A DNA stretch of 64,000 nt from Evernia prunastri. Taxonomy: Eukaryota > Ascomycota > Lecanoromycetes > Lecanorales > Parmeliaceae. A program made the position numbers and the translations under genes. Position 1 is the stretch's first letter; the number at the start of each line of letters is the position of its first letter. Shown here in pieces: positions 1 to 11,249 of the stretch. The notes under the pieces are model-generated. The model was not told the origin of the DNA. It did not search any database and saw nothing but the letters and a program-made list of their open reading frames with translations. The DNA lies in NCBI GenBank assembly GCA_003184365.1, contig NKYR01000044.1, positions 232,023 through 296,022 of the forward strand, in the 5' to 3' direction.

Positions 1-843
1 GTGTAAAAAAAAGCCGTCCAGCGAAAGGTCCCTTCTCATTCAAACTTTCCATAGAGCCAGTGGACCCTCCAAAAATAACAAACCTCCGGGCGCGTTGCAT
101 GCACCGCAGTGGTACGTCTTGGCAGCCTTGGTTTCTTTCCGTTTGCCGTAATCGTTTCCTGGCATAGATCTACACATGTGCCTTAGACTCATCCCTCAGA
201 CTTCCCTTGTTCCCAAACTGGCTGTACTAGTGTGTCATCGTAAATCACCTGCTCCTCGGATAGAAGACATCGGTGAAGCAAAAGGCGGATCTGGTTTGCA
301 GGGTCCTCTGACAGATTTTAGAGAGCAGAAGATGGACAGCTCCTTGGCATTTTCCCATCCCGATGAAACCAGGTTTCGCCCTGTTGAAGTAAGTGGTACA
401 TCTTCCAGTACACCCTAAGGTAAATCGGTGATATGCACTATTTCGCGAGCACGACAGCACTCTATTCGATGCATACTCGATGATTTAATTCACTACTTTT
501 GTAGTAGATACACGTTATAGAAGAGCGTCCTAATCTTCTCATCGCTCGAGCCAGTTGCGAGATAGATTAATGGACTCCGCCGAGTATACATCGTGATCGT
601 GGCTTTGACAGCTAGGCCCTCGCCACCGAGATTATCTTCATGCTGGGTACTGAGTTAGTGGACGCTTACCATTAGCTGCTTATGGATGTAGAAAAGAGAT
701 TTAAAACTCGGCAGTCTCTTTTGACTAGTCAGTCCACGTATACCCCGAAGATTGAACTGCCGCGGTCCCTTAAGCAGTCCTGCTAAGATTCAAAAGGTTA
801 TTGTAAAGACACCAAACAGCTCTATTGGCGGTGAGCAGAATAG
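1..843. other. Intergenic, no gene recognised
   Basis: Short open frames on both strands here (for example 176-418) have no signal peptide, domain or splice context that I can support. The stretch lies downstream of the gene that ends at 844 on the minus strand and may hold its 3' untranslated region. Confidence 0.5.
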
Positions 844-2178
844 CTAAGTACAATCCAAGTCAGGAAAATGCAAGCAGAGTGCGAAGTGCACATATGAGGG
901 AGCGTTCTTCCGTGCATAGCTGGGCTTCGCCAAGCCGAGGTAAATGCAGTCTCTCATTGAGACCGCCACTCCCTCCAGTGGGTCAGGAAAGCTCCATTGC
1001 GACCAATCGGTGCTCGTCCAGTTACCATCATTGGGTAGAACCCGGGGTTGGAATATCAGTCCTAGATTGCAATTGTGATCAGCACAGCCGCATTGTTGTT
1101 TGGGAGAAACGGTGGAGCTTGTTGCGCACCTCTTCGCGATTGCATGATCAACATCTCATTCAGTAGGACAGCGCCCGAGGTCGCAATGAAGTCTTGAGAA
1201 GTTTCCGCTGGCCCGTCGCTGATAAGGTCGGGTAAGTTGAAGAAGCGCCCGCATGCTGTGATTCTGCGAGGTAGACTTAGACTAGGAATGGTGGCACTAC
1301 CTTGAAAAAGAGGCACTTACCCATAGAGGGGTGTGGCTGGTCCACTGATTGGACTGGTGAACATGAGGGGATCATCCTGATCACAGAACCTTCCTGTAGG
1401 GTCGCTGTCAGAGCCCCTGTAATACGTGCCCAAGAGATTTTCATGCCACAGGCCAGGCAGGAAGCCACCATTTTCGCCAGGGTCTGGAAAAGGAATAATT
1501 TAGCAGGCTCTATCATCTACACCGAGAGCTGTAGAACCCGTACAGCGCTGATCAAAATATTCCGCAGCAAGAGGTTGGGTGGGGTCTTCCACCCCCTCAG
1601 CGTCCGCCATATGTGTGTAGAAGTCAGAGTAGTCTTCTAGACACCGAAATTTCGGTAGCCCGTACCCAAAAGGGTCTTGAGATTCAACCTGGAGAGCATC
1701 GACCTCTGAAAACTCGTCTATATTGTTTCGTGAGGATCAGCATACTTGTTGCTTCGTCGAAGCGGAGGGAGTAGGTCGACTTACTCAAAACATTGTTGTA
1801 AGCTCTAGGTGACCCGTCGTCTTCGAATTGACCATTCGAGCGGATTTGTATACCAAAGAATATGAATAGCAGCCCTCGAAGGCGTGCAAAGGTACGGGCC
1901 GAGGCATCGTTTTCGGATCTTGCCCCAATCTGATTTTCAGGCAATTGTATACCGTCCGAGCTCAGCAGCCAAGCATCTTCGAAGGCCTGTAGAACCTTTG
2001 GTAACATTGCTTCATCTTCGTAGTCTCTATTACAGCTACCTCCGAAGTCTGAATTCATCTCAAGATAAAAGCTATCCTGAAGCTGTTCCAGAGTGATGGC
2101 AGTAAACGTTGAAGACATGAATACGAGGATGACGAGAGCTTGGAGGAGGAGACGGATGCCCTTTGACGTAGTCGCCAT
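844..2178 (-). CDS. Secreted metallopeptidase-like protein, zinc site apparently lost
   Basis: Five exons close exactly: 2178-1785, 1705-1544, 1483-1321, 1263-1130 and 1061-844, giving about 356 residues. The start at 2178 puts a signal peptide (MATTSKG then a hydrophobic core ending near STFTA) at the N-terminus; an in-frame ATG at 2208 would add ten residues. Exon 3 carries PGENGGFLPGLWHENLLGTY, and exon 4 has GAVLLNEMLIM where secreted fungal zinc peptidases of the M35/lysine-specific type usually have an HExxH helix. Exon 5 contains ARKNAPSYVHFA, resembling the NADSY block of those families. Family placement is inference from these blocks. NEMLI lacks both zinc-binding histidines, so peptidase activity is doubtful. 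Introns are 46 to 79 nt with GT-AG ends. It stands alone, with no gene close by on either side. The exon model is secure; the function is not. Confidence 0.72.
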
Positions 2179-3103
2179 CTTTGAGATGAGTGGAGTCTCG
2201 GATCTCAAAACTCAGCGTGCTTGGGTACCACAAATTTTGCAATAGATGGCAACGTGCAACAAGACATAGGACAGCGCGTTAGCGAAAACATTAGTAGAAA
2301 AGAGCGTCGCAGGGCGATGAATGGAGTAACATTTTAAGAAACGCAAAGGACAAGCCTGTAATATGACGAATTTTAGGAGAACAAAACACGATTGAAGATG
2401 ATGAGAGGAAGCAACTTGGAGGGACCAAAACAGTCAACTCGTCGTCCTCGGTCTGCTTCACCCCAATCGGTCCTTTGCTCCCACGTTTCGAACTTCCAAG
2501 TCCTTGCATACTTTGCAGAGGCGGGTCAATAATAATAACAATATTTCCTGACGTGTATTGATTGTACTTGGACGAAGTCGTGCTTCGAAATTCATCCGAC
2601 GGAAATTTACAGAATATATTTGAAACAAAATCAACATGCGCTAGGCGAACGGCCTCACTTAGAAGTTAGTCATTATATTGGAGCCCGAGAAATCGTCCGA
2701 GTCTGCCTTCTGTCCAGCCTTGATGGCTTTTTCAGTTGCTCTTTATTAAATGTTTCATGGTCTCCACTTAGTACTATCATCTTTTACGAGCATCATTATC
2801 CTCGTCTCCATTACTGTGTTGCTGCTAACAATGATAAGATAACGGGCCTCGGGCAAAATACCCGTCGTTGCTAAAATGATATTAACTTGGAACTGAAAAT
2901 TTGGCTTCCCAGTGGTCATATGAAAGTGTAGAGATTATCGTCATTTGTCCTCTCTCTCTTCGCCTTGTCCGTACAGGCTGCACCCAACAGTCTCAATCAC
3001 CTTTGTTGTTTGCACCGAGCGCACCGAAAACATATGCAAATGCTCTAACCCGTTCTTATACCCTGTGCTTGCCAGCACGACTCACGTATCAGAATTCTTC
3101 GCT
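2179..3103. other. Divergent intergenic region
   Basis: This lies between two divergently transcribed secreted-protein genes and must hold both promoters. A pyrimidine-rich stretch precedes the plus-strand start at 3104. I see no gene inside it. Confidence 0.5.
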
Positions 3104-5752
3104 ATGACTCGCTGGAGATTCTGTTACTGTTTTGGGCCGGCATTGGCGGCATTTTGGTTCGCCGCAGCGGCCGCATCGTCGCCTTCTGACACCATGGTAC
3201 TAAGTAAACTCGCTTTGAGTCAGAGCACAAACACAGAGTCAGGCAGCCAGGTTCTGTACGCAAGCAAGGACGCTCCAGCTCCTTCATTGCTTGATATCGT
3301 GTTGGCGCTGGCTTCGGAAGCCTCTCAAAGCTCGATTACTGTCGTAGCCCAAAACACGACGAGCGCGAGTCTTTCGCTCCGCTCTTCCCCCCTTGCCTCT
3401 CGGGAGTCACTCTATTCTGGCTCTGGTAATATTAGCTCCATACTCAATCTGACAGCAGCGAACTTTGATACTCGGATTGGGTCACGGTCCACGAGTGCAA
3501 TCTCAGTTACACTGTCAACCACGTCATCCACCACTGCAGTAGGATTGCCTAGTTACGATCTCGTTACATCAACAGTCTCAAACAAGATCCCTATCACTTC
3601 AAGCAAAAAGGATCACCTCAACTCCACCCTTTTGACGTCGTCGCCCGTTTCGACATTGGGCACAGAAGGACAAAAAGTCTACAGAGGTACATCAACAGGG
3701 ATGCCCTCAAATCGTTCGTTTAGCACAAGCAAAGCACCATCATCTAGCATGATGCCCGTCCTAGCATTGACTAGCACTGTTCCTACCAATACGGCGGCTT
3801 TGGCAGATGGTATTGCATTGGGTGGAGCACTTCTTCTGTTCTCAAAGAACGCTGCCGGAGTTGGTCCCGATATTGTCAAACTTCCAGCAAAATCTTCTGC
3901 TCTCAAATCTCTTGAGACGGTCAGATCCAACCTAGAGGATGCTTTCAAGGAGAGAGGAGGAGTCGACACTCGAGGACCTTGTGTGGTCAAGACAAAGCGC
4001 TTTAGGCTCAGGAAGCGAGATCTCGCCAGTCTTCTGCTAAATGACTTCAGATGTGCCATTGACAGCGTTGACACTTTACAAATTCATCTCAATGCGGAAA
4101 AACCAGATCCTAGCGTGATATCTGATGATCTGATCGTAGCTGGGACTTGGGGACAGGAACTAGAGACCGACGAAGAGAGTGGAGAAGATGATGATGACGA
4201 TGATGACGAGACGACCACAACCAGCGATCCAATGTCACAACGAACATCAGCTCCTTCAAAAGTATCAAGTACCGTATCCAGAAGTTCTGCTAGTAGTACT
4301 GCGCAACGAACAACAACCACCTCGAAAACATCAAGTACAGTATCCAGAAGTTCTGCGAGCGGAACTTCAACAATCTCTTCAAGCCTATCGATCAATGCCA
4401 CCTGCTACACAGGCTCAGAGTACCTATTCCCAGGATCGGCCACTGCTTCTGTGGCGGCGGACAGCCAAAGCGTAGCTTTCGAGTTACGTGATCTTGCTCT
4501 ATCAAGCTTCTTTGCCATGGACCCACCCGAGCGCTTCACGACAAGTCGAAATTCTACTTGGACAACCAAAAGTTCAAATACGACGTCTTCAACTACGACG
4601 GGTCCTTATTCTATTGCTCCTTCATCTTCATCTTGGGTGGCGGCTTGCTCGCCCACAAGCCTCACATACCCAGCCGTGCCTCCATCATCAGGTGCTAGCA
4701 GCGACGCCACTGCAAATTGCGACTACAGTTCTCTACCCAGCTTGACTATCAATCCATCATCTGTCCCAAACGCAGTTGCTACTCCAGTACCAGGACAGCG
4801 GGGGATTGCGCAATGCGTTTATGAGATGTAAGACTTTCTCCCATAGCACTCAACTTCCAACAGCTCCTCCAGTCACGAAATCACCTCTCTAACACCTATA
4901 TCATCAGCGTCGCCGACCAAAAAAAGCTACCTGCCGGAACAGAAGATTACTGTTTCTGCGCTGGTGGCCCCAACGTACTCGCCGCTTCAGCACCGCTGCT
5001 CACACATTCACCGACAAGCTCCGGTGTCAGCAGCGCTACCGATTGTGCCTACACGACGCAACCCATACCGGGCTGGACGCCTTCCATTACCATCTCTTCT
5101 ATCTCTACCCATGCGGGCCAGGGTTCTGCAAACCCATCAACGACCACCTCCTCAGCGGCGACCCCTACCTGTACAGTCGCGTAAGTATTTCACGTGTACC
5201 GTCTTTCACAACCCTCGAACAATCAAAGTGTCCAAAGTCAAGGTTCTTGAAACACTATGAAGCACAGGCTAACATCAACTCTACATAGCTGCACCGGTCC
5301 AACAATTGGTGACTTGGGCGTGACCTGTGTATGCCTGTGCCAAACGACACCGTACAGCTTCTCATGCGACACAGGCCAGTTCAGCACAAGTGACGTACAG
5401 AAAGCCTGCGACCCAAAAAGCTGTCAACTACAAGCTGGAAACGGCCAAAGCAGCAACACCGATCGACTCACTACAACCTTAACTCCCGCAGCATCCATCG
5501 CTCCAGCTCTACCATCCTACGGGTTCAATTGCACGCAGATGTAAGTCGCATTCCGAATCCTAGACCCACGCTCGCCCAAGTGGTTCCCCGAAGTGCGCTG
5601 ACTGACCATCACGCAGTGAGGGAGTCGCGGCTGCAGGCAGGAACGCAAAGCAGATCAATAGGTGCACCTGCAATGACGGGACCAAGCCCAAGCCTACTGT
5701 ATCCGGCATGTTGTGGGTGTGCCCGTCGCAGGTCAGCGTTGTGATTGGGTAG
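3104..5752 (+). CDS. Ser/Thr-rich secreted protein with Cys-rich C-terminus
   Basis: Four exons (3104-4827, 4908-5180, 5289-5540, 5617-5752) sum to 795 codons, so 794 residues. I chose the ATG at 3104 because it opens a signal peptide (MTRWRFCYCFGPALAAFWFA); an upstream in-frame ATG at 2945 would bury it. Residues 30 to 250 are Ser/Thr-rich and probably O-glycosylated. A less biased block follows (about 225 to 340, including ADGIALGGALLLFSKNAAG). Then comes an acidic run of aspartates near 360, a second Ser/Thr linker, and a Cys-rich C-terminal region from about 600 with CFCAGG, VCLCQ and CTCNDG motifs. No GPI signal or transmembrane helix is visible at the end. This is the architecture of fungal wall or secreted glycoproteins; I recognise no named family and propose no enzyme activity. 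Confidence 0.78.
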
Positions 5753-6302
5753 ACCCCTGTGGGACGTTATGAACGGTAATCTGGATACAGACTGACTATA
5801 ACATCAACTTGGGAATTGGGAAACCAAATAGATAGAGGTTGAGTTGGTAGGAGGCCCGCTTGCAATGTCACTAGTTGAACGTAGCGCTCGGGCTTGCCAG
5901 TACCAGTAATTATCCCGCCCTCCGACCGAACTGAACTACTCTCATAAGTGGAAAGAAGATCAAGAAGCTGAATCTCGAAGCGGGTTGAGGCTTGGACGCA
6001 TAGTCTGACGTGTATGCAGCAAGGCCTGGCCCCGTGGGCGCGTCACTCCAGAGCATGAGACAAGTGAAATGAGCATCCGTATCAACGTTCACGGGATTTG
6101 GAAAAGAAAGAAAATCGCTTCATGAAATTTTGTCTATCTAGGTCTTAGATCGCAGATGTCTAGAAACCTGCATCCATCAGTCCCGGCTCCCAAGCCTCTA
6201 TCAACTTTCTTAATGCTAGGCGCTAGCTCTTCCATCCAGACCTGGCCTCAGATTCTTCAAACCAACCCAAAGTCTCAAACCCACTACCCAACACCACCCC
6301 CA
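5753..6302. other. Convergent intergenic region
   Basis: Between the 3' ends of a plus-strand gene and a minus-strand gene. No supported gene; it presumably holds both terminators. Confidence 0.5.
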
Positions 6303-7970
6303 TCAGCAACGAAAGTTCCCCCGCTGCCATCCGAACCTCCTGTTACACCGTCGTCCCAAGCTCTGCAGCAAAACCGGGCCCATCTCCGTGCTGGGATGGG
6401 GCATATGAACGCCAATACTCCTCTTCTGCAGCGCCGAGGGATCGCCGGGGAGCCTGACCGCGCCTTTGAAAGTGAATGCCGAACCCCCTCGATGCTCGGC
6501 TGCGAACCCGAGCGTGACCATCGTGGACACGAAGTCGAGCCAGTCGACCGTTCCGGCGCCCTCTTCGATACCTTGGCTTCGATCTGGGAACATGAGGGAA
6601 ATCACCCGGAGCTCGACGGAGTTTGGTTCGAGGGTGTAAAGTACCGGTGGCGGTTTCTCGGTCTGAGCGGGCTCTTCGTCGATCGAGAGACTTGCGAAAG
6701 CTGCTGCATACTTTGCTTGTAGCCCCCCCGATGCGGAGGTGTTTTCGGGGCGGGTCTTGGTCTTTTCTTTCGCTGGCTCTGGGATGCGGCGGGCTGGTTG
6801 AGTATGCTCTGGGGAAAAACCACCGGTTGCATCTTTGGGCGGTATCGCGCTTCTGGCCGATGCTTTCTCTCTTGCTGCTTTCAGTCGAGCCAGGACCTGT
6901 CCTTTCTCCAGGTCAAGCTGTGCTTTGTTTTCCAGGGAGTCACCCTGCTTCATCATGGCTAGCTGAGGCTCGATTAACGACTGCGGAACTTCAGAAGCTT
7001 TCATGGAGATCTGATATGCCTGCCTCACTTTCTTCCAAAGGTCGCTCAGACACTTTTGGGCGAGGTCTCTTTGTGCCAGCCACTGCTCGTCTCTTCTTCC
7101 CGTAGGCATGCGAAATCTTGTTGAGGCCTCTAGAGCAGAACCCAAGTCCATTTGCTCGCAGGTCATTTTGGAGGGTTTCTTTCTGAGATTGGAGTGGACT
7201 TGCCAAGCCTGGCTGGGCTGATGAAAGGGGTTCTGAGCAAGGAATGCGAAATTTGGTCGGTGGAGTTCAAGGATACCCAACATCCTCTCGATTGCAGCAA
7301 TATCCGAGATACACTTATACATCTCTTGATCTATCCTCTGGATCTCTGAATGGGGGCAGGTATCCAGAAATTTTTGGAGATGTTGCAGTACCACGGAGAG
7401 CTCAAAGGTGTTCGGATCCGCGGGGTTTTTCGTGAGATTGTATAGACACCAGCCTAGGCGGTCGTTTTGGTAAAGCCGCGAGTAGTCTTTGAAGTCGAAT
7501 CCCAAAGCCCAGCTCTTTCCCTGATCCTTTCCAGTTGCTGTGATTTTCAATGTTGACCGAAATGCTTGGGACTTAACGAAGAGTCTTACGAGGCAGTCTT
7601 GATACCACGTTTGGGCTTTCTTCAGCAAGTATTCCAGACCACACAGAGCTCTCTCGTACTCGAACGGCAAATGTCCTTCCTCACAAGTCCCTGCGTCGGA
7701 CGCTCCCATGATCCTTTTGACTGTTCGACATTCCTCCAAAAGCCATTGCCAGTCTCGGGCCTGAACTGCCACTTTCACTGTCATGATGTAACCTATGTTG
7801 TCCATCTTTTCCTCGGGACTGAACATATTCAACTCTTCTACACCCGGTACTGAGTCGAGCCACTCACCCTCATGGCGTCGTATCGCGTAGTGAAAAAAGT
7901 CCAAGTCAGTCTGGAGAAGCCACAACTCATCCTCGGACGCTATTGCTTTGTTTTCCGCTAGCTCAACCAT
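6303..7970 (-). CDS. Fungal hypothetical protein with C-terminal HicA-like module
   Basis: One open frame of 555 residues from the ATG at 7970. A short upstream exon is possible: an ATG at 8085 with a small GT-AG intron ending just before 7998 would add about 30 residues in frame. The N-terminal part contains DELWLLQTDLDFFHYAIRRH and is predicted to be mostly helical. A charged low-complexity linker lies near residues 370 to 430. The last 110 residues hold VDWLDFVSTMVTLGFAAE, GGSAFTF, then RSIGVHMPHPS and LGRRCNRRFGWQRGNF. From memory this N- and C-terminal pair recurs in a family of uncharacterised Pezizomycotina proteins. The pattern of a GS core followed by HxPHP recalls the small RNA-binding HicA fold, but the HicA histidine next to GS is alanine here. 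No function is known to me. Confidence 0.75.
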   Translation of the reverse strand: MVELAENKAIASEDELWLLQTDLDFFHYAIRRHEGEWLDSVPGVEELNMFSPEEKMDNIGYIMTVKVAVQARDWQWLLEECRTVKRIMGASDAGTCEEGHLPFEYERALCGLEYLLKKAQTWYQDCLVRLFVKSQAFRSTLKITATGKDQGKSWALGFDFKDYSRLYQNDRLGWCLYNLTKNPADPNTFELSVVLQHLQKFLDTCPHSEIQRIDQEMYKCISDIAAIERMLGILELHRPNFAFLAQNPFHQPSQAWQVHSNLRKKPSKMTCEQMDLGSALEASTRFRMPTGRRDEQWLAQRDLAQKCLSDLWKKVRQAYQISMKASEVPQSLIEPQLAMMKQGDSLENKAQLDLEKGQVLARLKAAREKASARSAIPPKDATGGFSPEHTQPARRIPEPAKEKTKTRPENTSASGGLQAKYAAAFASLSIDEEPAQTEKPPPVLYTLEPNSVELRVISLMFPDRSQGIEEGAGTVDWLDFVSTMVTLGFAAEHRGGSAFTFKGAVRLPGDPSALQKRSIGVHMPHPSTEMGPVLLQSLGRRCNRRFGWQRGNFRC

Positions 7971-8678
7971 CGCGTCAATGTCAAACGAGACTGGCGCCGA
8001 GTACGGTTCGCGGGTAAGTCAATTCCCGACTCGTGGGTTGGCCTGCGACGACGGCGAGAAGATCGCTAGTACTGAGGGTTTCCATTTGGACGGCTCAACC
8101 CTAATATTGGGTTGAAGCGAAGGTTCTGTGGTGAGGTGGTAGTGACCTCAGAGATGAGCAGGTGAATGAAACAACAAAGGAAGAGAGAGGATAAGATACG
8201 CTCAGGTAAATTTGAGCCCAACTGTGAAAGCTGCCTATTGGACAATCGAGTCGCTTGAATCGAATTTGCAAGGTGGATAGCTTTGCTTGCGGGACAAGAG
8301 TGTGAGAGTGTTGGCAACAGAAAGGCGTCCCACCGGCAAGTGAAGCAATGAATTTGAGAACTCCTGATTCAGCCCAAGTTTTTTGATTTGGTTTTAACGA
8401 TTGGACTGGTTTCCAAAGAGTCTCAGTTGTACTGAAAGGCAAAGGTAAGGTACAGAAGTGAGGGATGAGATTCATGTGTAGACATCGAGGCATCAAAGTC
8501 TTGGCATCAAAACACTTCACTCATAAAGATGGTTTGACCGGTGGAATAGATTCGCCGCTCAACACCCCCTTCATTTTTTATTACTTTGCAAGGGAGAAAA
8601 TTAGATCTTCGACTTGATTATCTGTCTCATCCACCGATCACGGCGCGGGCAACAACTCTTTCTGATGTTCAATATTAT
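7971..8678. other. Divergent promoter region
   Basis: Lies between the minus-strand gene at 7970 and the plus-strand gene at 8679. Besides a possible short first exon of the minus gene (start near 8085) I see only a CT- and GA-rich stretch. Confidence 0.4.
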
Positions 8679-9959
8679 ATGAAAATTGCTCCAAACATTA
8701 TTGCTATTACCGGAGAGTCCGCTGACAATTACAGTTCAGGCCGTACAATATCCAAAATGTACACCGATGCTCTTGGCCAACCCCCCATAAGAGGCGACAG
8801 CAACCTCAACCTCTCTGATATCCCTTATGGCATCCCACAAAGAAACTTGCTGAATGCTGTCCAATACCGTGAATCACCCCCGTTGTCTTCACCTGTGAGA
8901 GCCTCGTGAGTGTTGGTACTTTGAATGACCTGTAAAGGTTGAGACTAAGAACTTATCCATTGCAGACCATGTATCCAACGGTTCCAGCCTTATTCTTTTT
9001 TGGAACTACCTTCAGAGATCCGGCTGATGATCTATAAACTCATTGTTGGTTGCAATCAGCGATTTTACATCGAAAGGTACCTTGGCAACACTAAGCATAC
9101 TATGGCTCCTTTCAGAAACCATAGTGGCCAGTTGCCCCTCCCAAAACGACAGTCAGACCGGCAAGACAGAATACTCCTGTTTCATATGCCTTGCGCAAGC
9201 TATGAAGACAGTTTCGTCAGTGGAGAGTATACAACAATCTCACATGACATGCAGACCGGCAAGCAACAAATCGCTATCCACGAAGCAACCTCCAACAACG
9301 ACAAGCCCTCTGTGTGCCAGGACGAAGCTGCCTGTAATGGCTGTATGCAAGACTTTAGCCTCCTTCAAACCTGTCGGCAGATCTACGATGAAGCGCGCTC
9401 GGTCCTATACCAAAACAACACGTTTGTGTTTTGGGGTTTCGACACCTTTGCCGCCTACTTTGGGTTCACCGAAACAACGGACATCTACATGCCTCGCTCC
9501 ACGGAACCTAAGAGGTTACGAGCCATACAGGCGATGACGAGAGTTGAGCTTTACGGCAAAGTCACCCCTCTCTTTCTATCAGCTAGCCGCCTCATACGTG
9601 CCGGACTCGGCTGCCTTACAAGCCTCGTAAGCCTCGAGCTGCGCTTGGAATTCATGGTGTGTTTTGAAATAAGGGCATGGGAAGACCCGTGCATGATCGA
9701 CAACAGCATGTTCAGCAAGCCATCATCATTAAGGAAACTGATAATCAATGTGCACAATGTCGACACCAGACCGAACTTCAAAGCTAGACTGGGCTTTCTT
9801 GCACCTGGCTCTAACCTTGCCACCGAAAAGACAAGGCTGGTTGTCGCAGAGGCACTCCTGCGTCGATTGCTGAAGCAGGGAGGATTCTGTGATACTACAG
9901 AGCGTTTCCTGAAAGATGACGATATAGCTGCTTGCATCGTCGTTCGTGGACAGATCTAA
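8679..9959 (+). CDS. DUF7730 / F-box-like domain protein
   Basis: Two exons, 8679-8905 and 8966-9959, joined by a 60-nt intron (GTGAGT to TGCAG), total 407 codons. The splice fuses SSPVRAS to PCIQRFQPYSFLELPSEIRL, which restores the usual start of this domain, so the exon pair is well supported. The core LELPSEIRLMIYKLIVG, followed later by LLQTCRQIYDEARSVLYQNNTF, is the signature of the large fungal DUF7730 family, which begins with an F-box-like helix pair. Members are common in expanded, poorly characterised ascomycete families and may be substrate adaptors of ubiquitin ligases; that role is inference. The region before residue 75 is low in order. The true start could be further downstream (ATG at 8757) because nothing fixes the N-terminus. 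Confidence 0.8.
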
Positions 9960-11249
9960 AGTCTGACAACTTGGCTACGAGGGCTCGTCTGAAATGGAAA
10001 GAATCGCAGATGTGGAGACCCCACATTGATTCGTGTTGAAAACGCCTGTCAGGCATTCTTGTCTTTTCCTGTTCCATGGTTGTATATCACAATAGCAAGT
10101 CTCGGAGCACGAAAGTACCATAGCACTTCGATCATTGCTTGCTTAAACATCTCCGGCTCAATGCCACTGAACGAATCTATGGACATTGTTATTTAAGCAC
10201 CATAGAGAAGGATCTCTCAAACCTACTTCTCTTGATCCCTCTCAACCACCGACCCCGCTTTATTTCCTCCAACCCTCTTCCCCCCTATATACTTCTCTTC
10301 AATAACACTCGAGTGATGCCAGCTTTTATTGAGAGACATAATGGACCTGACTATTCACTATATATGTTGACATTGACATGAGTCTCAGCACAGAACCCCG
10401 TCTCTAGCGACCCTTCCTGCCACATCATACGGGACAAAATTTGCCAGAACCCGTTTCCTCTTCGCGCACCTTTACACGCCTAAGCTACACAAAGCATCCC
10501 CTACTAATTAAAACCTAAGGGCTCCAGCGTCCTCCACGCGCCCGCTCGCGATGAAGTTGTCCACTCAAAAGGCAGCGTACTCTTTTAGAACAAGGTCAGT
10601 ACAAGCCCAGGGGTTGGAACGGCTGCTTGTCTCTCTCCAGCCCCCATGAAAATTACGCGGAGATGCAAACACTCGAGTTCGGCGCTCGTGATAACGCAAA
10701 GTACAATGCAACCTCCACTGACGCCAGATTCCTTGATCACGGTCCGTGCATCCACCACCCCAAGACAAGCCAGGTTCTTAATCGCCTCCAAAGCTGCAAA
10801 GAGAGCATGCAGGGGCTGCTGTGATACTCCGGCGCAGTAACACCTTCGTATTATCCTGCCTCATATCCTTAGAAGAGAGCAACCGGAACGATCATCAGAC
10901 CTTCGCCTCCGACCCCTAGATTGTGTCAATTTGGTTGTAGCGGTGGACTTCTTGCGAAGAACGAGGTCTGCGATAAGTACATGCAGCAAACACGGAAAGG
11001 TTACGAGTACAGAAAAGGAGAGGAAGACAAGGGCAACCAGAACATGCGAAATTCGTCGAGAATTGATTTCATTTGACACCAAGAAAACTATATAATAGAA
11101 AGGTCATAAGTCATTACAGTGTTGTGTGAACTCTTGAAGCGACCTTTTCCAACCGCCATTTTCTCTGCCCGTGCAATACACAGGCTTTGCACAGGCAGCA
11201 TACCGAATGCAATGATCAATCGCTACCTGTATAAGCGAAAAGTGACATG
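9960..11249. other. Convergent intergenic region
   Basis: Holds the 3' ends of the DUF7730 gene and the NACHT-ankyrin relic. A minus-strand open frame at 10861-11082 has one hydrophobic segment, but I see no reason to call it a gene. Confidence 0.4.

Noticed and set aside
9551..9937. Minus-strand frame opposite the DUF7730 exon
   Set aside because: Antisense shadow with no independent support.
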